Below the pieces are notes generated by a model. That model was not told the origin of the DNA. It ran no database searches and was given only the letters and a program-made list of their open reading frames with translations. From Ulva prolifera (taxonomy: Eukaryota > Chlorophyta > Ulvophyceae > Ulvales > Ulvaceae), in contig CM041200.1 in assembly GCA_023078555.1 (NCBI GenBank), positions 6,797,361-6,861,360 on the forward strand: 64,000 nt of DNA. The letters are read 5' to 3'. Shown in pieces: positions 11,701 to 23,405 of the stretch (within the stretch, counting starts at the first letter, position 1; every line of letters starts with the position of its first letter). The translations under genes and the position numbers were made by a program.

Positions 11701-12444
11701 TGGCGAAGCAGGCGCTGGTCGAGGCGCGGGTGGCGCCGTCGGTGCAGCTGCACCTCGGCAACTGCCACGACTGGGTCCTCCCAGAGGCCCCGGACATCGT
11801 CATCACAAACCCGCCGTGGGGGCGGCGGCTGGGGGGCCCGCAGGAGTCCTTTGGCAGCGAGGACGAGGAGCCGGAGGAGGAGGCCGAGGCAGAGGAGGCG
11901 TGGGCCGACCTGCGGCAGTTCCTTAAGGGGCAGTGCCCAGGTGCGCCCCTCAACACCACTCGCATAGGGTTGCTGATGGCGGAAGGCTTGCCTCTAGGAA
12001 TGTAGCTTGATGTTGCGGAGGACAAATACTACTCTCTGGAGACAGATGGTGTTGATCGGGCTGCATGTGTGTCAGGGTGCGCCTGGGCGGTGCGACCGCG
12101 TGCAGGTGGCCATGCCGCGCTGCCCGCATGCTGCCCCGCATCGCTGCCGAGAATATGCCTTGAACATGACCCTATTGCATGAACGCCGCAGGGTCGGACT
12201 CAAGTGGCCCAGTCCGAGGGCTGAGCACGTGCATGCAGGTACCAATGCATGGATCCTGAGCGGCACGAAGGGGCCGACGCAGGCGCTGCGCATGAAGGCC
12301 TCGCGCCGCCACCCCCTCTCCCTCGGCGGCGTGGACTGCCGGCTGCTGCACTACGAGGTGCGGCCCCCGCCGCCCGCCGGCGACGCGGCCCCCACGTCGC
12401 GGCCCGGCCGCCAGCCCGCGAGACCGGCCGCCGGCACATTCTGA
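8736..12444 (+). CDS. THUMP-domain RNA methyltransferase, RlmL-like
   Basis: Seven exons close in phase: 8736-8877, 8978-9071, 9177-9455, 9878-10092, 10384-10601, 11688-11940, 12239-12444 (468 aa). A basic leader ([10 protein letters not shown] start) suggests organelle targeting. After it come the RlmL-type entry [13 protein letters not shown], a THUMP segment ending [11 protein letters not shown], the SAM-binding motif [15 protein letters not shown], and the catalytic motif [10 protein letters not shown]. The C terminus matches the family pattern [20 protein letters not shown]. The bacterial relative RlmL makes m2G2445 in 23S rRNA; here N2-guanine methylation of organellar rRNA (or tRNA) is inferred. 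An acidic patch lies after NPPWG. Donors are almost all GTGCG. Intron 5 is large because it carries a DNA transposon. Confidence 0.88.
10789..11560. mobile_element. Non-autonomous hAT-type DNA transposon (772 bp)
   Basis: The ends are 12-bp terminal inverted repeats, left CAGGGCTCTACA and right (reverse complement) CAGTGCTCTACA, matching at 11 of 12. They are flanked by a perfect 8-bp target-site duplication ATTGGCAC at 10781-10788 and 11561-11568. CAG...CTG ends with 8-bp duplications are the hAT signature. Repeats of GTCGGG/CCCGAC cluster near both ends, as expected of subterminal transposase-binding sites. No transposase is encoded, so movement would need a source element elsewhere. It sits in intron 5 of the THUMP methyltransferase gene. 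The intact duplication and near-identical termini suggest a fairly recent insertion. Confidence 0.85.
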
Positions 12445-13757
12445 CCCTGCGCCCGGGCTCCCTCATCACGGCAGCGCGGGCAGCTGCCGGGCTAGGCCTT
12501 CACAGCGGCAACCTGAAATGCTGCTGCTCACCACCCTGTAAGTGGGATCTAGTGATTGGATTTGCTGCTGAGTTCCACTGTGATGGAAGGAGGAAGAGAG
12601 TCTGGTAGTGTCGAGTTGGGCAGCCCCGAGTCGCTCACCGGCAGATTTGTGGCCGCTGCTGTGGCAGCCGACACACCCAGAGGGGATTCGGGGGCTGGGG
12701 ATTCTCGCTGCGGCGGGAGAGGCTTCCCGCGGCACGGACTCTTGCGCAGCGAAGCGGGAGCCTTGGCTACATTTGTCCCTCAGCGCACTCACACACACAT
12801 ACACACACAGATGCCACATCCCCCCCGCCCCCCAGGGCCGCCACTGCAAGCCGCCTCTGCTGCCAGGGCATAACGGTTGTGCGTTGTCTTGTTGTGGGGC
12901 TGTGAAGGCACGCCTGCAGAGCGGGCCTGCCTGCGGGTGCATGCATTCCATGCATCCATTCCACCATGGGCCTGCTGCGGTATTTAGCCATGCTTGGTCC
13001 TTGCCTCGCTCGTCACTCTGCAGCAGATACGTGGCTTGTGGGGTTGACTGGCTGTGGTGTCTAGGTGCTGCTCTGCTTGCAATGATGGTGGTGGCTGGGG
13101 GTGATGGGGTCCTGTTCTTGTGGTGCATGCAGTTCCCACACGGCTGCCTGCCTCGCCAGCTGCCCCCTTGTAACACCTGCGTGAAACCCCACATGCTGCT
13201 CAACAGCAATGCTCTATGTGCTTGTCAGGTCACACCAATTGCCTTGAGTGTCTGTGCTGAGGAGAAGTCCTCTGCAGCCGGTAGCACTTCCACAGCACAC
13301 CACCGACAAACCCCTGGGATGCGGCGGCCGGATGTGCACATATAGCCGCTTCCCCTTGTGTCCAGGAGCACGTGCTACCAGCTCCTCCGGCTTTGTCCTT
13401 GTAACACATAGCCGCCCGGATATGAGTGCACCGGAGGCTGGACGCGATCCACAGAATGCAGCGATGCCCCAGCCATACCCCTGCCCTTGTACTGCACACC
13501 ATCATGCAACACACACTGATAACGAAGCACGCATGTTTGGAGGGCCATGAGAGATCCTGACCAGCCTACGCCATATGCATGCTAGCACGTGATCCTGCTT
13601 GTTCAGAGATGTCAGGGTCCTGAACACAACATCGCAGATTCGGTGTGCTTCACCTTCCGCCTGGTGCCAACAGCCGTGGTGGATCCTGAGCAGTGTTTGT
13701 GGAACCCTGCAATGTGGTGGTGTCACGTAGGGTTCCCATGATTCACAGTGAAATCGA

Positions 13758-13779
13758 AGAGAGGAGAGCTCTCCTCTCT
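13758..13779. repeat. Perfect 22-bp palindrome
   Basis: Eleven-base arms, purine-rich left (A/G) and pyrimidine-rich right (C/T), meet at AGCT with no spacer. It could extrude a cruciform or bind a dimeric protein; nothing nearby shows which. Confidence 0.6.
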
Positions 13780-14248
13780 CGAGAGGCGGGCAATGCTGGA
13801 GAGGCCTGCGGAACAGAGCATGCCGATGCATCTCACATCTGCTTGACTTCACCGTAGACTCACTTATATGTGCACACCTGCTCTCCAATCCTTGTGATAG
13901 ATCTTAGCAGACACCATATGTATGTACACTGTCAGCAATAATGTTGCTTAAAGCAGCGTTCCGTTAGACGACCAGGAGAAGCCTCGGTGCACTCAGCGTG
14001 CAGCACAGGTTCAGAGAAAAGGGATTCATCCCGAGCCGGCGTATTTCTGATTTCTGCATGCGACAGTGACCCCGCGTGCCAGCTGCGTGCTTCTGCAGCA
14101 GGCCTTTGAAATCTCAAGTTTGCCGCGGTCTGGGTCAGGCGATTATAATAACTGCCCTCTGCGCCACACCCTACGCCCTGATACAGTCACGCCAGCTGCG
14201 AAGGTGCAGTGACAGAGCCGCACAGCAGCGACGAGCATCTCACTGAAT

Positions 14249-14288
14249 CTCAGACAGTGGTCGGCCCATTGTCCGACCATTGTCTGAG
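14249..14288. repeat. Stem-loop: 16-bp arms, 8-nt loop
   Basis: The left arm (14249-14264, CTCAGACAGTGGTCGG) pairs with the right arm (14273-14288, CCGACCATTGTCTGAG) at 15 Watson-Crick pairs plus one G-T wobble, around the loop CCCATTGT. It lies 40 bp upstream of two G-boxes. It could be a cruciform, part of a structured RNA or a remnant of a small inverted-repeat element. Confidence 0.65.
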
Positions 14289-14327
14289 TTTCGATGCGTC
14301 CAGGGCGCCAGTATTCGCAGCACGGTA

Positions 14328-14341
14328 CACGTGGACACGTG
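14328..14341. promoter_or_regulatory. Two G-boxes (CACGTG) two bases apart
   Basis: CACGTG at 14328-14333 and again at 14336-14341. G-boxes bind bZIP and bHLH factors in plants and algae. They lie about 0.8 kb upstream of the MRS2-like start codon, or may serve an unrecognised transcript. Confidence 0.4.
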
Positions 14342-15152
14342 TGAACATGAACGGGCAGCGCGCTGCAGCGGGAACCATGGCGTGGAAGTGCAGCTTCAGT
14401 CTGGGGGTATGTGTGGCCTTGGAAGTCACCGGCCACCGCTGCTCCACCTATATGCTGTCGGCTCTGTACGGTACCTTTTTGGCACGCGGGCGGGCTTGCT
14501 GGCCACGACTATGGCTTTGAGTTACAGAAGAGTATCCGATTGACTATGGCTTTCGTCACTTGGAGAATGGCGTTCATCACTTGGCGATTCGAATGGCTCT
14601 CACCGCTGCACGGCGACGACAGAGCTTGTGTAACGTCACTCATGTAAGCGTTTGTTCTAGGCTGGAAGCAGTAAAGCAGTAGCACGTGCGAGCGTTGTCC
14701 GCCCGCGGCGTCGACAAGCGCATGCTGCAATTGCTATATAGCTCCAGTGGACGCACGAATCGCGGCACGATGTTCACAGCGACATAACCAGCAGGCAGAA
14801 GGGCGTGCACATGTTGCATTTGTATGATACGACGTCGGCGAGGAGTTCTCTAACTTTCAGCACGTGCAGGATTCTCGGAAGCTGCATGTGGGATAATGGC
14901 ATGGCTGTGCATGCTGGATCCACGAACGTTGATGGCAACTTGACTGGGCGGACGGCGACATAAGGATGACCAATGCGGACAGGTTAACAGATGAGCGGAT
15001 GGCAGCAATTGCATCAGTGCTATATGTTATACTGTCCTCCAAGTGGGAAGGCGCAAACATGTGAGGGAGCGCCTGCTGTGGCAGCATCATGAACGCCATT
15101 GATGGCCCAATCGTATGAATACAGCGCATCGGTGCACGTAGCGTCCGCTGAA

Positions 15153-18100
15153 ATGGCTGTCGGAACAGACGATTACACGGAACCTTTGTTGCCTGACTCG
15201 AGTGCGGCGCTGCTGTCCCGTTCATCCCGCTCGGAAACCCGGCTGAGCAAAATTTATCATAACTTGGTCTCTCGACCGTCAGTTTCAATTGAGCGGGCTG
15301 ACGGCCAATTTACTGAACAGCCGTCATCCTTCTTCAAAGATAAGGTCAAGGAGAAGAAAAGGTGTGTTGCAGTTGACCGACGGTCAGGTTCACATTGTGT
15401 GTAGCCGAGCGCAACGCTCATGACGCTTCCTGGCTCACTGTGCCTCCGGAGGCCTAGCCAATCGCCAATTTTGTGCCGCATGTTGTAGGCGATTGACATG
15501 GATTCAGCTTGATGCCTCTGGTGCCAGGAGCATGTTACAGGCGGACAAGCGAAACCTGTGCCAGCAGATGGGGCTGCGCCTGCCTGTCCGAGACTTGCGA
15601 GTCTTGGACCCCGCATTCACTACGCAAGGCAGCGGATGTGTTCTCGTTCGTGAGAGGTGCATTGTGGTTGCGCTAGAACATGTGCGCATCATAATTATGA
15701 AGGATCGCGTGTTAGTGCCCAAGGGCGACATGTTCTCACCTCACGAGGCCAACCTAATGCGAGCCCTCGAGCGCCATATACTTGACTACAGCAGACCAGG
15801 ATGTACGCTAGGCCCTTCACAAAGTCATCAGTCGCTGTTCGGGCTTGCGAACGGAGGTGCGTGGCGATGAGCCCCTGTTCGTGCCCTGAAAAGCAAATGT
15901 GCTGGAGCGCGATCTGATCCTTGCTCGTCCTGGTTCCAGTCGTTGCTGTGTGTTTGTTTGTGTAGTTGCTCTGCCATACAATGCCCCGATATGTGTGAAC
16001 CTAAAGCAAATGTACGCCATACGTCCCACCACGCCCTTGCAGCTGTACAAGCCATCCCTCAAACATGATGCTGGAGCAGGTCATCATGATGATAAAGCCA
16101 GCAGTAAGTGGGACGGTCATGACTACAGCCACGACAGCGCAGCCAATGGGGGCGAGTCCCAGTCAGTGCTGCCCAAACCCCGGAACAGCTCTGGTGCAGG
16201 CATGCAGAACCCATTTGGCGCTTTCAGCGTAGGGCCCCACAATGGCTCTGCATCAAGCCCACCGGAAGGCGGCGCCTGTGCGACATCAGGTGCGAGCGCC
16301 ATCCTCCAGCACATCAGCAAAACCCCCCTGGGGGGGCACATGCCCTACATCGCGGGCACATGCCCTACATTGCAGCCCTGGAGCTGCCTCCACCACCACG
16401 TCACCCCGTCCCTTCGCGCAGCTACTTCCTCGCATCAGCGGCACACATAGTGGCCCCACACCATCCCTGCAGATCCTGCATTGCATGCCTGCGTGCACCC
16501 CCGCCTCGACGCTATCTCCACACGCACACTCGATGCCACCAGGGCTTCGCCCGCACCATCACAGCACAGTGAATGCATCGAGCGGCTTCGCTGAACGTCC
16601 ACCACTGCACCTGGGCCCCCCCGGATGCACGCATGCTTGCGCCTGTGCCGCCGCCATGCATGGCACACCCGGCCCCGCAGTGCAGGCAGGCTGCGCTCCT
16701 GCGCCGACCCCAGCAGCCCGTCGGCACCGACGGAGGCGTACATGGAGCTCATGCCCTTTGAGCACTCGGTGCTGGACTGCGCGCTGAATGAGGTCACGGC
16801 GCGACTCAGCCGGGAGGTGCGCGAGCTGACGGGGCGCGCGAAGCCGGTGGTGGACCGCATGACGAGCGACGTGCGCCGCGAGACGCTGCTGTCGGTGCGC
16901 GATCTCAAGAACGAGCAGCAGGAGCTGCACAGCCGCGTCGAGGTCGTGTGCGAGCAGCTCGACGCCCTCTCCGGTGCCCCCCCCCCCCCCAATCGCCCGC
17001 TGGAAGAACGCCCCACAGCCTTGCCTTGCCGTCCCGACTGTGGCCCCCTTGTTGCCCGCCTTGTGGCCCTTCCCTTCCAGCTGCTGAGAGATTTCGATGT
17101 TGCTGCCTCGCAGTGTCGGAATCTTGTCACGCACCACTGTCCAAATGCAAAATGGGAATGTTAGTCTCGACCACTACTCCCCAGATTCCCCTCGAAGCAC
17201 CACTGCTGCTCAGTCACGGCGGCGTCTTAAGGTTGCTGCCAGAGCGTCCTCCTCCAAGTAGTGCGGACCTACTTCTCCCATACGCCTGGCACTAGTGGTA
17301 GCCACGGCTGACGGCGAGCCACTGCCGACGCCGACCCGAGGGCAGCAGCCGCTCCCGCCCCTCTCCTCTGCCTCTGCCGGGCTGCGTCAGCTTCCACCTC
17401 TGATGGCAGTGCTGGTGCAGAAGAGAAGGATCTCTGGCGGATGTGCCTGACGACGCGCGACGAGGTCGCCGAGCTGCGCGGCAGCACGCCCGTGCTCAGC
17501 ACCGGCCCGCTGCGTGACCCCAGCGTGCACGGCGCCGGCCTCTTTGAGGGGCCCCGCCGCAGCACGGACGCGCTGCCGCAGGTCCCGCACTTCTTTGAGA
17601 CCGCCCACGCCAACGCCTCCTTCCGCGGGAACACGCTCCGCGAAGAGTGGGTGCGCTGCGTGCTGTGCTGTGCTGTGTTCCATAGTCGATGAAAGGCCGC
17701 TTTTCTATTCTGCTGCCGTGCATGGCTTTCCTACGGGATGGCTCGGGACCCCAGCAAGATTGGTATTTCCCAAAACTGGCATTGCCAGCTCCACGCAAAG
17801 CACGCATGTGTATCTTGCGCGCAGGGGAGTCGACGCTTACGGCTTTGTGCTTGCATGCGGTAGCAAGTCAGCATCCAGCTCAGCCACTGTGGCAACATGT
17901 GAGCGCCACAAAGTGAGGCCGCGTGGTAGGTGCTGACGACTGCTGAACACCTGGCACCGTGCAGGGTGGCCATGCGCAGTGGACAGAGGGGGACTCGCAG
18001 CTGGACCAGCGCGTGGTCAACGCGATCGTAGCGGCAGACATCGAGCACGTGGAGGAGCTCATCGAAGCGTACTCCATCGAAGCCGGTGTGTGCTAAGCAG

Positions 18101-18804
18101 CCTTCCCCCCCTCCCCCTCTCCTGCCCATGGCCGGGGCTGATGTACTGTATTTTTCTGCCAGAGCTTCCGGCCGTGCACCCGCTCGAATCGATGGTCTTT
18201 TGATTGCCCTGTTTGCCCCTGTCACGAGCACTCTGCTGCGCTGCAAGGGGCCGGAGGGGGTCGCACTTTGTGATGTGCGGGGCCCAACACTGCTCTGAAT
18301 CTGCCTGGATCTGCACAGCGCGGCGGCGGCACCTGGAATTTCCCTGGTCAGTACCGCCTGATGCTGCAGCCTGCATGTGGCCGCGGGGGGGCCTGCGGGT
18401 CTGCTCGCAGCCAGTGGCACATGCATCTGCTCGTGCATCTGGTTGTATGGCTGTGCTGTAGCAGTGTACGGCACAGCAGCGGCGGGGGATTGAGTGCAGA
18501 CCGGGCGCGCAACAGGCTGGAGAGCCTCGGCAACCACATCACAGACGTGGAGGCGTTTGTCAACATCGACATGGACGCGGTGCGCAACCGCATGATCAAG
18601 TGGGAGATCGTGCTCACCACCGCCTCCTTCGTGACGGGCATCTACGCCGTCGTCGCGGGCATTCTCGGTGAGAACCTCCCGCTCGCGCCGCACAGCATGA
18701 TCAATGAGGGGGGCTACATCCTCGTCAACCTCGGCATGTGCCTCCTCTGCGCCACCGTCTTCTGTGTCATCACATACAATGCAAAGCGCAACGGGCTCCT
18801 GTGA
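15153..18804 (+). CDS. MRS2/CorA-family magnesium transporter with GEN in place of GMN
   Basis: Seven exons close in phase: 15153-15361, 15489-15856, 15966-16289, 16686-16973, 17421-17650, 17965-18085, 18500-18804 (614 aa). Exon 2 carries the MRS2 N-terminal pattern (LTWIQLDASG, then LPVRDLRVLDP). Exons 4-7 carry the long helical core (PFEHSVLDCALNEV; DIEHVEELIEAY) and two C-terminal membrane helices. MRS2/CorA proteins form pentameric Mg channels whose selectivity loop is normally Gly-Met-Asn after the first helix. Here it is Gly570-Glu571-Asn572 at 18667-18675. Exon 3 adds about 100 His/Ser/Gly/Asn-rich residues, making the protein longer than plant MRS2 (about 400-450 aa). The membrane could be mitochondrial, plastid or vacuolar. 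The first two exons are moderate in GC, exons 4-7 very GC-rich. Confidence 0.85.
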
Positions 18805-19987
18805 GTAGCCGTGGTGCAGCGGCGCGGGGCCGGGCGTAGCGCGGCCGTGCCACCTCTTGCATCAGCTACAGGACACACCTGTTGCTGCGGTGTGTGACCT
18901 GCCGCTGAGATTTTCCTTTCTAAACACAGGCTCCCGTTGCGCGCCTGATGCTGCCGCGTTGCAGCAGGCACGCTCGGCCTGCCGGGCCACTCTGCCGGTG
19001 TGTGCCGGAGCATCATCTCTGTGGCACCCCGTATACCGTCCCACTTGTGTGTGGCGGTAGTGTAACAGCTCGTGAGTGCGCATTCTTGTGCGTTGTATTG
19101 ATTCGTAATTGAGGCTAGATGCAATGGTACTTTGTAGTCAGGAGCCGCTGTGCGTGCTCGTTACAGACTGTATGGCGAGGGAACATGTGTAGGCGGTGCG
19201 AGTCGTGTATTGATCAAGCCTAGGAAAAACTTATGTGGAACCACCGTCAATGTACCGAGAATTAGGTGAAATTACAAAATAGGCGCTAACAGCCTCTACG
19301 CAGTGATTACAGGCCCATTACCACTGTGCATCAGCAATTCTCTGTTGCTAGCGTGGCCTTGAAGCAGTTCAGCGAAAAGCTCCGTGGCAGTAACGGTTGT
19401 TACGAACGCGGATGCGGACGTTATGGCGAGAGCATGCATCTTGCAAGGGCAGACCTGCCCCGCTCAGCCGGCATCGCCTGCTTGTACCCAGTCAGGAGCA
19501 TGGTGGTGAAGCACACGAGTCAACAAACCTCCAAACAGTTTCAGTGCAAAGCTATTCCCATCTTTTACAAACCCCTTCCTTTCCACTATGCCCAGGCTTC
19601 AACTGCATGAACATTTCCCTAGACGAAACCCATCCCACTCAAATCGTACTTGAAAACCGTACCCATATATTCACTCATCCCTCAAACTCTCTCAGACTCA
19701 ATGATGTTGCCTGATAGCTGACCAGCTGTAACTCTGTTGCTTGAATGCGTTGCACTTCTGAACGCCTGAATCTACCACGCCGACGGCCATGAATCGGCAG
19801 TGTAGAAATTTTAGAATCCCTCCGCAATGGCACATCACCATTTCTGATCAGGTGAGCGCAAGCCAGTGAATGGTTTATAGTAAGCAAGATCGGCCAACAG
19901 ACCTTCAGTGAGCCAACCTGACGGTACCATGCCATCATTTGGGTTGTACCTGCACACAACATGCACATTGAGGTCGAGGCAGATCAG
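18805..19987. other. Intergenic sequence
   Basis: No supported gene. It presumably contains the 3' UTR of the MRS2-like gene and the 3' end of the minus-strand gene that follows. Confidence 0.4.
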
Positions 19988-21001
19988 TCAGACTGCAGAC
20001 ATCCTCCAGCACTGCAAGGAGCACGGTGAGTCGGAAGCAGTAGCACACCAAGCCATCCTTGGCTTGTAGCGCGTCTCCGGCGTGCAGATGAACGACTCCC
20101 TCAGCTCCTTTGAATCGCGTATCCTGCAGGAAAAACTTACGCATCTGAAGAAAACTATGTCAGCTAGACTAGCAGCCAAAAAGGTGGAAGGGAAAAGAAA
20201 AGGCACTCACCAACGTGATACAGGCAGAATGTGTGGTACCTCAGGCGGTACATACTCCTCCTCCTCAGTGCCGTCGTAGACGCGAGTAGTCCTCTGCATT
20301 TCCTTGGCTTTCGCCATGGCTTCATCAATCTCGTCCTGGCAGCGAGGCCAAAGAAAATCGGCAACTCTGGCAGCAAATTTAGCCACAGGCAGCTCCTTGT
20401 GATTGACCTCATGCATATTCCGCAGCTTGGTTTCGGCTTCAGAGGATGAGTACATGGGCATGTTCGCGCCGATCCAAAGGTTGTACGATACCTGAAAGGC
20501 AATTAGCAAGACTCAAATCACCTTGCTTCCTATGACTGGACACCGGCCCTTCTGCCTAGCCGATGCCTCGTCAGCGCCGGCCCCGCTGGCGCAGCCGTAA
20601 GAATGCAGGGACCGCTACAATTGTGAAGAGTTCGAATTGAATTAATGTTGTGGTATGCATCCTTTGATGAGGTTCAGGACGCACCGCATTGATCTTTTGT
20701 GTCTTAGCAGAGGGTTCCGGGGCTGGTGTCTGACTTGCAACATCGACGCTGTCTTTATCCTTTGGAGCATCGTTAATATCACATTTTGAGAGTTTTTCGG
20801 CGTCCTTGAGCCATTGCGGCAGTTCTACATTTGCCTCTTGCAGCTTCTGGGCCTGCAAAGCAAGCAATCGCCATCGTTATCAGCGCAGGCGGCGAGTTGG
20901 ACGTAGCGGAGCCCCGTGCAGCTGTAACATACCTGGGCATATAGTACTGGTGTAATACGCTGAGCAGCAACGCTCCTAGTGGCGGATGTTGCTTGCTGCA
21001 T
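19988..21001 (-). CDS. Small mitochondrial-looking protein, not recognised
   Basis: Three exons on the minus strand close in phase 0: 21001-20933, 20852-20685 and 20491-20240. A further exon starts near 20145; its reading and end are unsure. The first exon encodes MQQATSATRSVAAQRITPV, basic and Ser/Thr/Ala-rich without acidic residues, like a mitochondrial presequence. Exon 2 has an amphipathic start (NVELPQWLKDAEKL) and a charged Pro-rich linker. Exon 3 has VSYNLWIGANMPMY, a charged helical part (WPRCQDEIDEAMAKAKEMQR) and an acidic tail. No catalytic motif or membrane helix is obvious. A lineage-specific accessory subunit of a respiratory complex or mitoribosome is only a guess. Confidence 0.55.
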
Positions 21002-23405
21002 TTGGATAAGACGCAAAAGCTATGCAACGGAACCAAATCAATTGACACATGAATTGACGATCGTATCACATTGACCACACTTGTAGCGCACTGCACGCTT
21101 CAAATGTATTTATTCAAGCGCCTCTTGCAAACTCCACAGCACTTCTGTCGACAGCGCGCTGTAACATTCGATACACTTGGATCTGTCACTTTTTGAGTGC
21201 CAGCTCAGCCCAACGCGGTTCCCAGTCAGCGGCGTGTTATGCATGATGCAATGCATGCATGCAGCGGGCGGCATCTCCAAGCATGCAGTATCTCGAAGAT
21301 ATCAGAAATATATCGGCGATTTGCAGCCCAACTCCGACAGACATTGGCCATCACGCGATTGTGATCACGCTACAGCTTGTTGTTCGTTGTTGCGCGTTGA
21401 CTGTGCACTTGAGAAGCATAGCCGCAATGCCGGTACACCCGGCGGTAGGTTCTGATTTCTTGCAACAGCGCCGGTCAGATTTACTTGTGCCTTCGGTAGC
21501 ACATTGTATACAGCAGCGTTCGGAACGTCTGCCATTCATCATGCTTAGGTGTTGGTGACAACGTCGATGGTACACTTGATGATATGTTGAAGCTAGAGTA
21601 GCTGGGATCGCTAGGACAGCGGATAGCGTAAAGTGAAAACAAGACATACCATACGCAATCTAAAGTTTTGAATCAGTATTTGTTCAACAAAAAAATGCGT
21701 TCAATACACAATAAAGAAAATGCTCGTGAAATTCATGACTCGAAAGGGACTGAATTTAATGAGTGCATTGTTAGCTGGTGTCATTGATGGAGATAAATAT
21801 ATAGCTAACAAACTGTCCAGGCACCGAGTTGCCCTGCACATTCCCCAATCGCCTCTTGATTATTCTGCCCTGACACAGCTCATCTCAGATTGAGTTGACA
21901 GGTCTGATTTTGGTGTACTGTGCCGAAGGCTGCTGCTCTGTGTTCCAGCACGCATAACATGTGCTCTGCGAACATGTCCAGAAACCACACAAGTCAGCGC
22001 CGAGAAGCTACACATGTACAAGCAGCTCGATCCTGTACGGTGTAAGAAAATAATGTGGCTGTGCACCGAAGAGCTCGTTTGGCGCCCATAGCTCTTTGTG
22101 TACAGAGAAGTTAGTGGCCGGAGCCTGAAAACTGGCCCACGTACGCTTTCAGCAGGGACGTTAACATAAAACACAAAATAACGATTACATGTCGGATCTC
22201 GGAGGCTACGCCGTCATCCTGTCGATCGTGCATCAACGTATAGGCACTAGAGTATAGGTTGGCGCAGCAGGCTGTAGCAAGACACCTGTAGCTGTGTACA
22301 TGGCTTGTGCATTCGCAAGCAGCCTCTGGGCTCAGCGAGTGTCCCCCCACAAGAATTTGACATGGCTTGTTTTTGTGCTTCACCTGCGACTCCCCTATGC
22401 GGTGACAACCACAAGCCTAGGGTGTATTGCCAGCAGGTATAGCCACACCGTGGGTATAGAGCAACAGATGATAACTTGTGAGACCCTGCGATTTGACGCC
22501 ATAGTCTAGCAAGAACGAATGAGACCAATTGTGAAGTGATGGCGTGACTCTTCTGACCAGTGTTCGAAAAATTTGTCGGTTTCAACATCTGCGGTTCGAT
22601 CCTGTTCGGTTCAAATGGGTGTGATACCTGGATTTTTCAACGGTGCAGCCTTTAGACATAACCGTATAAAAGTAAGCTTGGCAGGCGCTGTTCCAAGCAT
22701 GCAAGGGCAATCATGAACATGTTTGCAGGAGCTAGAACTGGGAGACGGCACTGGCAGCGAGACAGACACAAGTGCAAGCGACACGGTTGACGAGACGTTC
22801 TTACCGCAGCAATCATACAGCGTCTGGTGATGCAGTTCATGCTACACCTCAGGGCCAGCAAAACAAGGAATATTTATATTTTGCAGCATGGATGTCGTGC
22901 AGCTACGCGGACGTGCATAGCTTTCGAATTGCAGTTTTCATGTAGACACTCAGACAAAGAGTTGCAGCCTTCATCGCTGGCCCAGAAGTCGGTTGCACTG
23001 GAAGTCCAGTAGCCTTCTGTAACATCCACAGAGCGTTGGTCACGTTTCTGCAATTCATGTGTACAAGTGCATCCCCCCCCCCCCCCCCCCCCCCCCCCCG
23101 AACTCGTGATTGTGGCTTCGGGGCAGTATTGTGGGGTTGTATGGCATTTCTAAACGATCGCACAGCAGCATAGTCGCGACGAGGCATTAACACTGGCATC
23201 ATAGCGTTGCAGCTGTTAGACCTGCTGACTCCAAGTGTCTGCAACGTCCTGTCCGATCTTCCGCAGTATCTTCCGGACGGCTGTCCGCGGTCAAAGTTGA
23301 AGTATCGTTTTGAATTAAAAAGCTTTGCGACGTCGTCTGATCATATAGAATTGTTATCATTTCAGCCCGATCGCTACTCTGCCGTCGCCACGGTAGTTCT
23401 ATATA
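21002..23405. other. Intergenic region, 2.4 kb, AT-richer, with a C-tract
   Basis: No reading frame here looks coding. A 27-nt run of C lies at 23073-23099, about 0.3 kb upstream of the CCT5 start. The right end should contain the CCT5 promoter. Confidence 0.45.

Larger units (their letters stand above)
12445..15152. other. Intergenic region with structured sequence elements
   Basis: About 2.7 kb between the methyltransferase and MRS2 genes. I find no supported coding gene. It holds a short CA repeat near 12786-12810, a 22-bp palindrome, a 16-bp-stem hairpin and two adjacent G-boxes (listed separately). The downstream end should contain the MRS2 promoter. Confidence 0.45.

Noticed and set aside
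12608-13345. Long plus-strand open frame (245 codons) after the methyltransferase gene
   Set aside because: Its sequence looks noncoding, crosses a CA repeat, and has no domain or splice context.
18668-18695. A 28-nt GTGAG...ACAG segment in the MRS2-like gene that might be an intron hiding a GMN motif
   Set aside because: Removing it gives an immediate stop (CTC GCA TGA), while reading through continues into the expected second membrane helix. GEN is therefore the direct reading.
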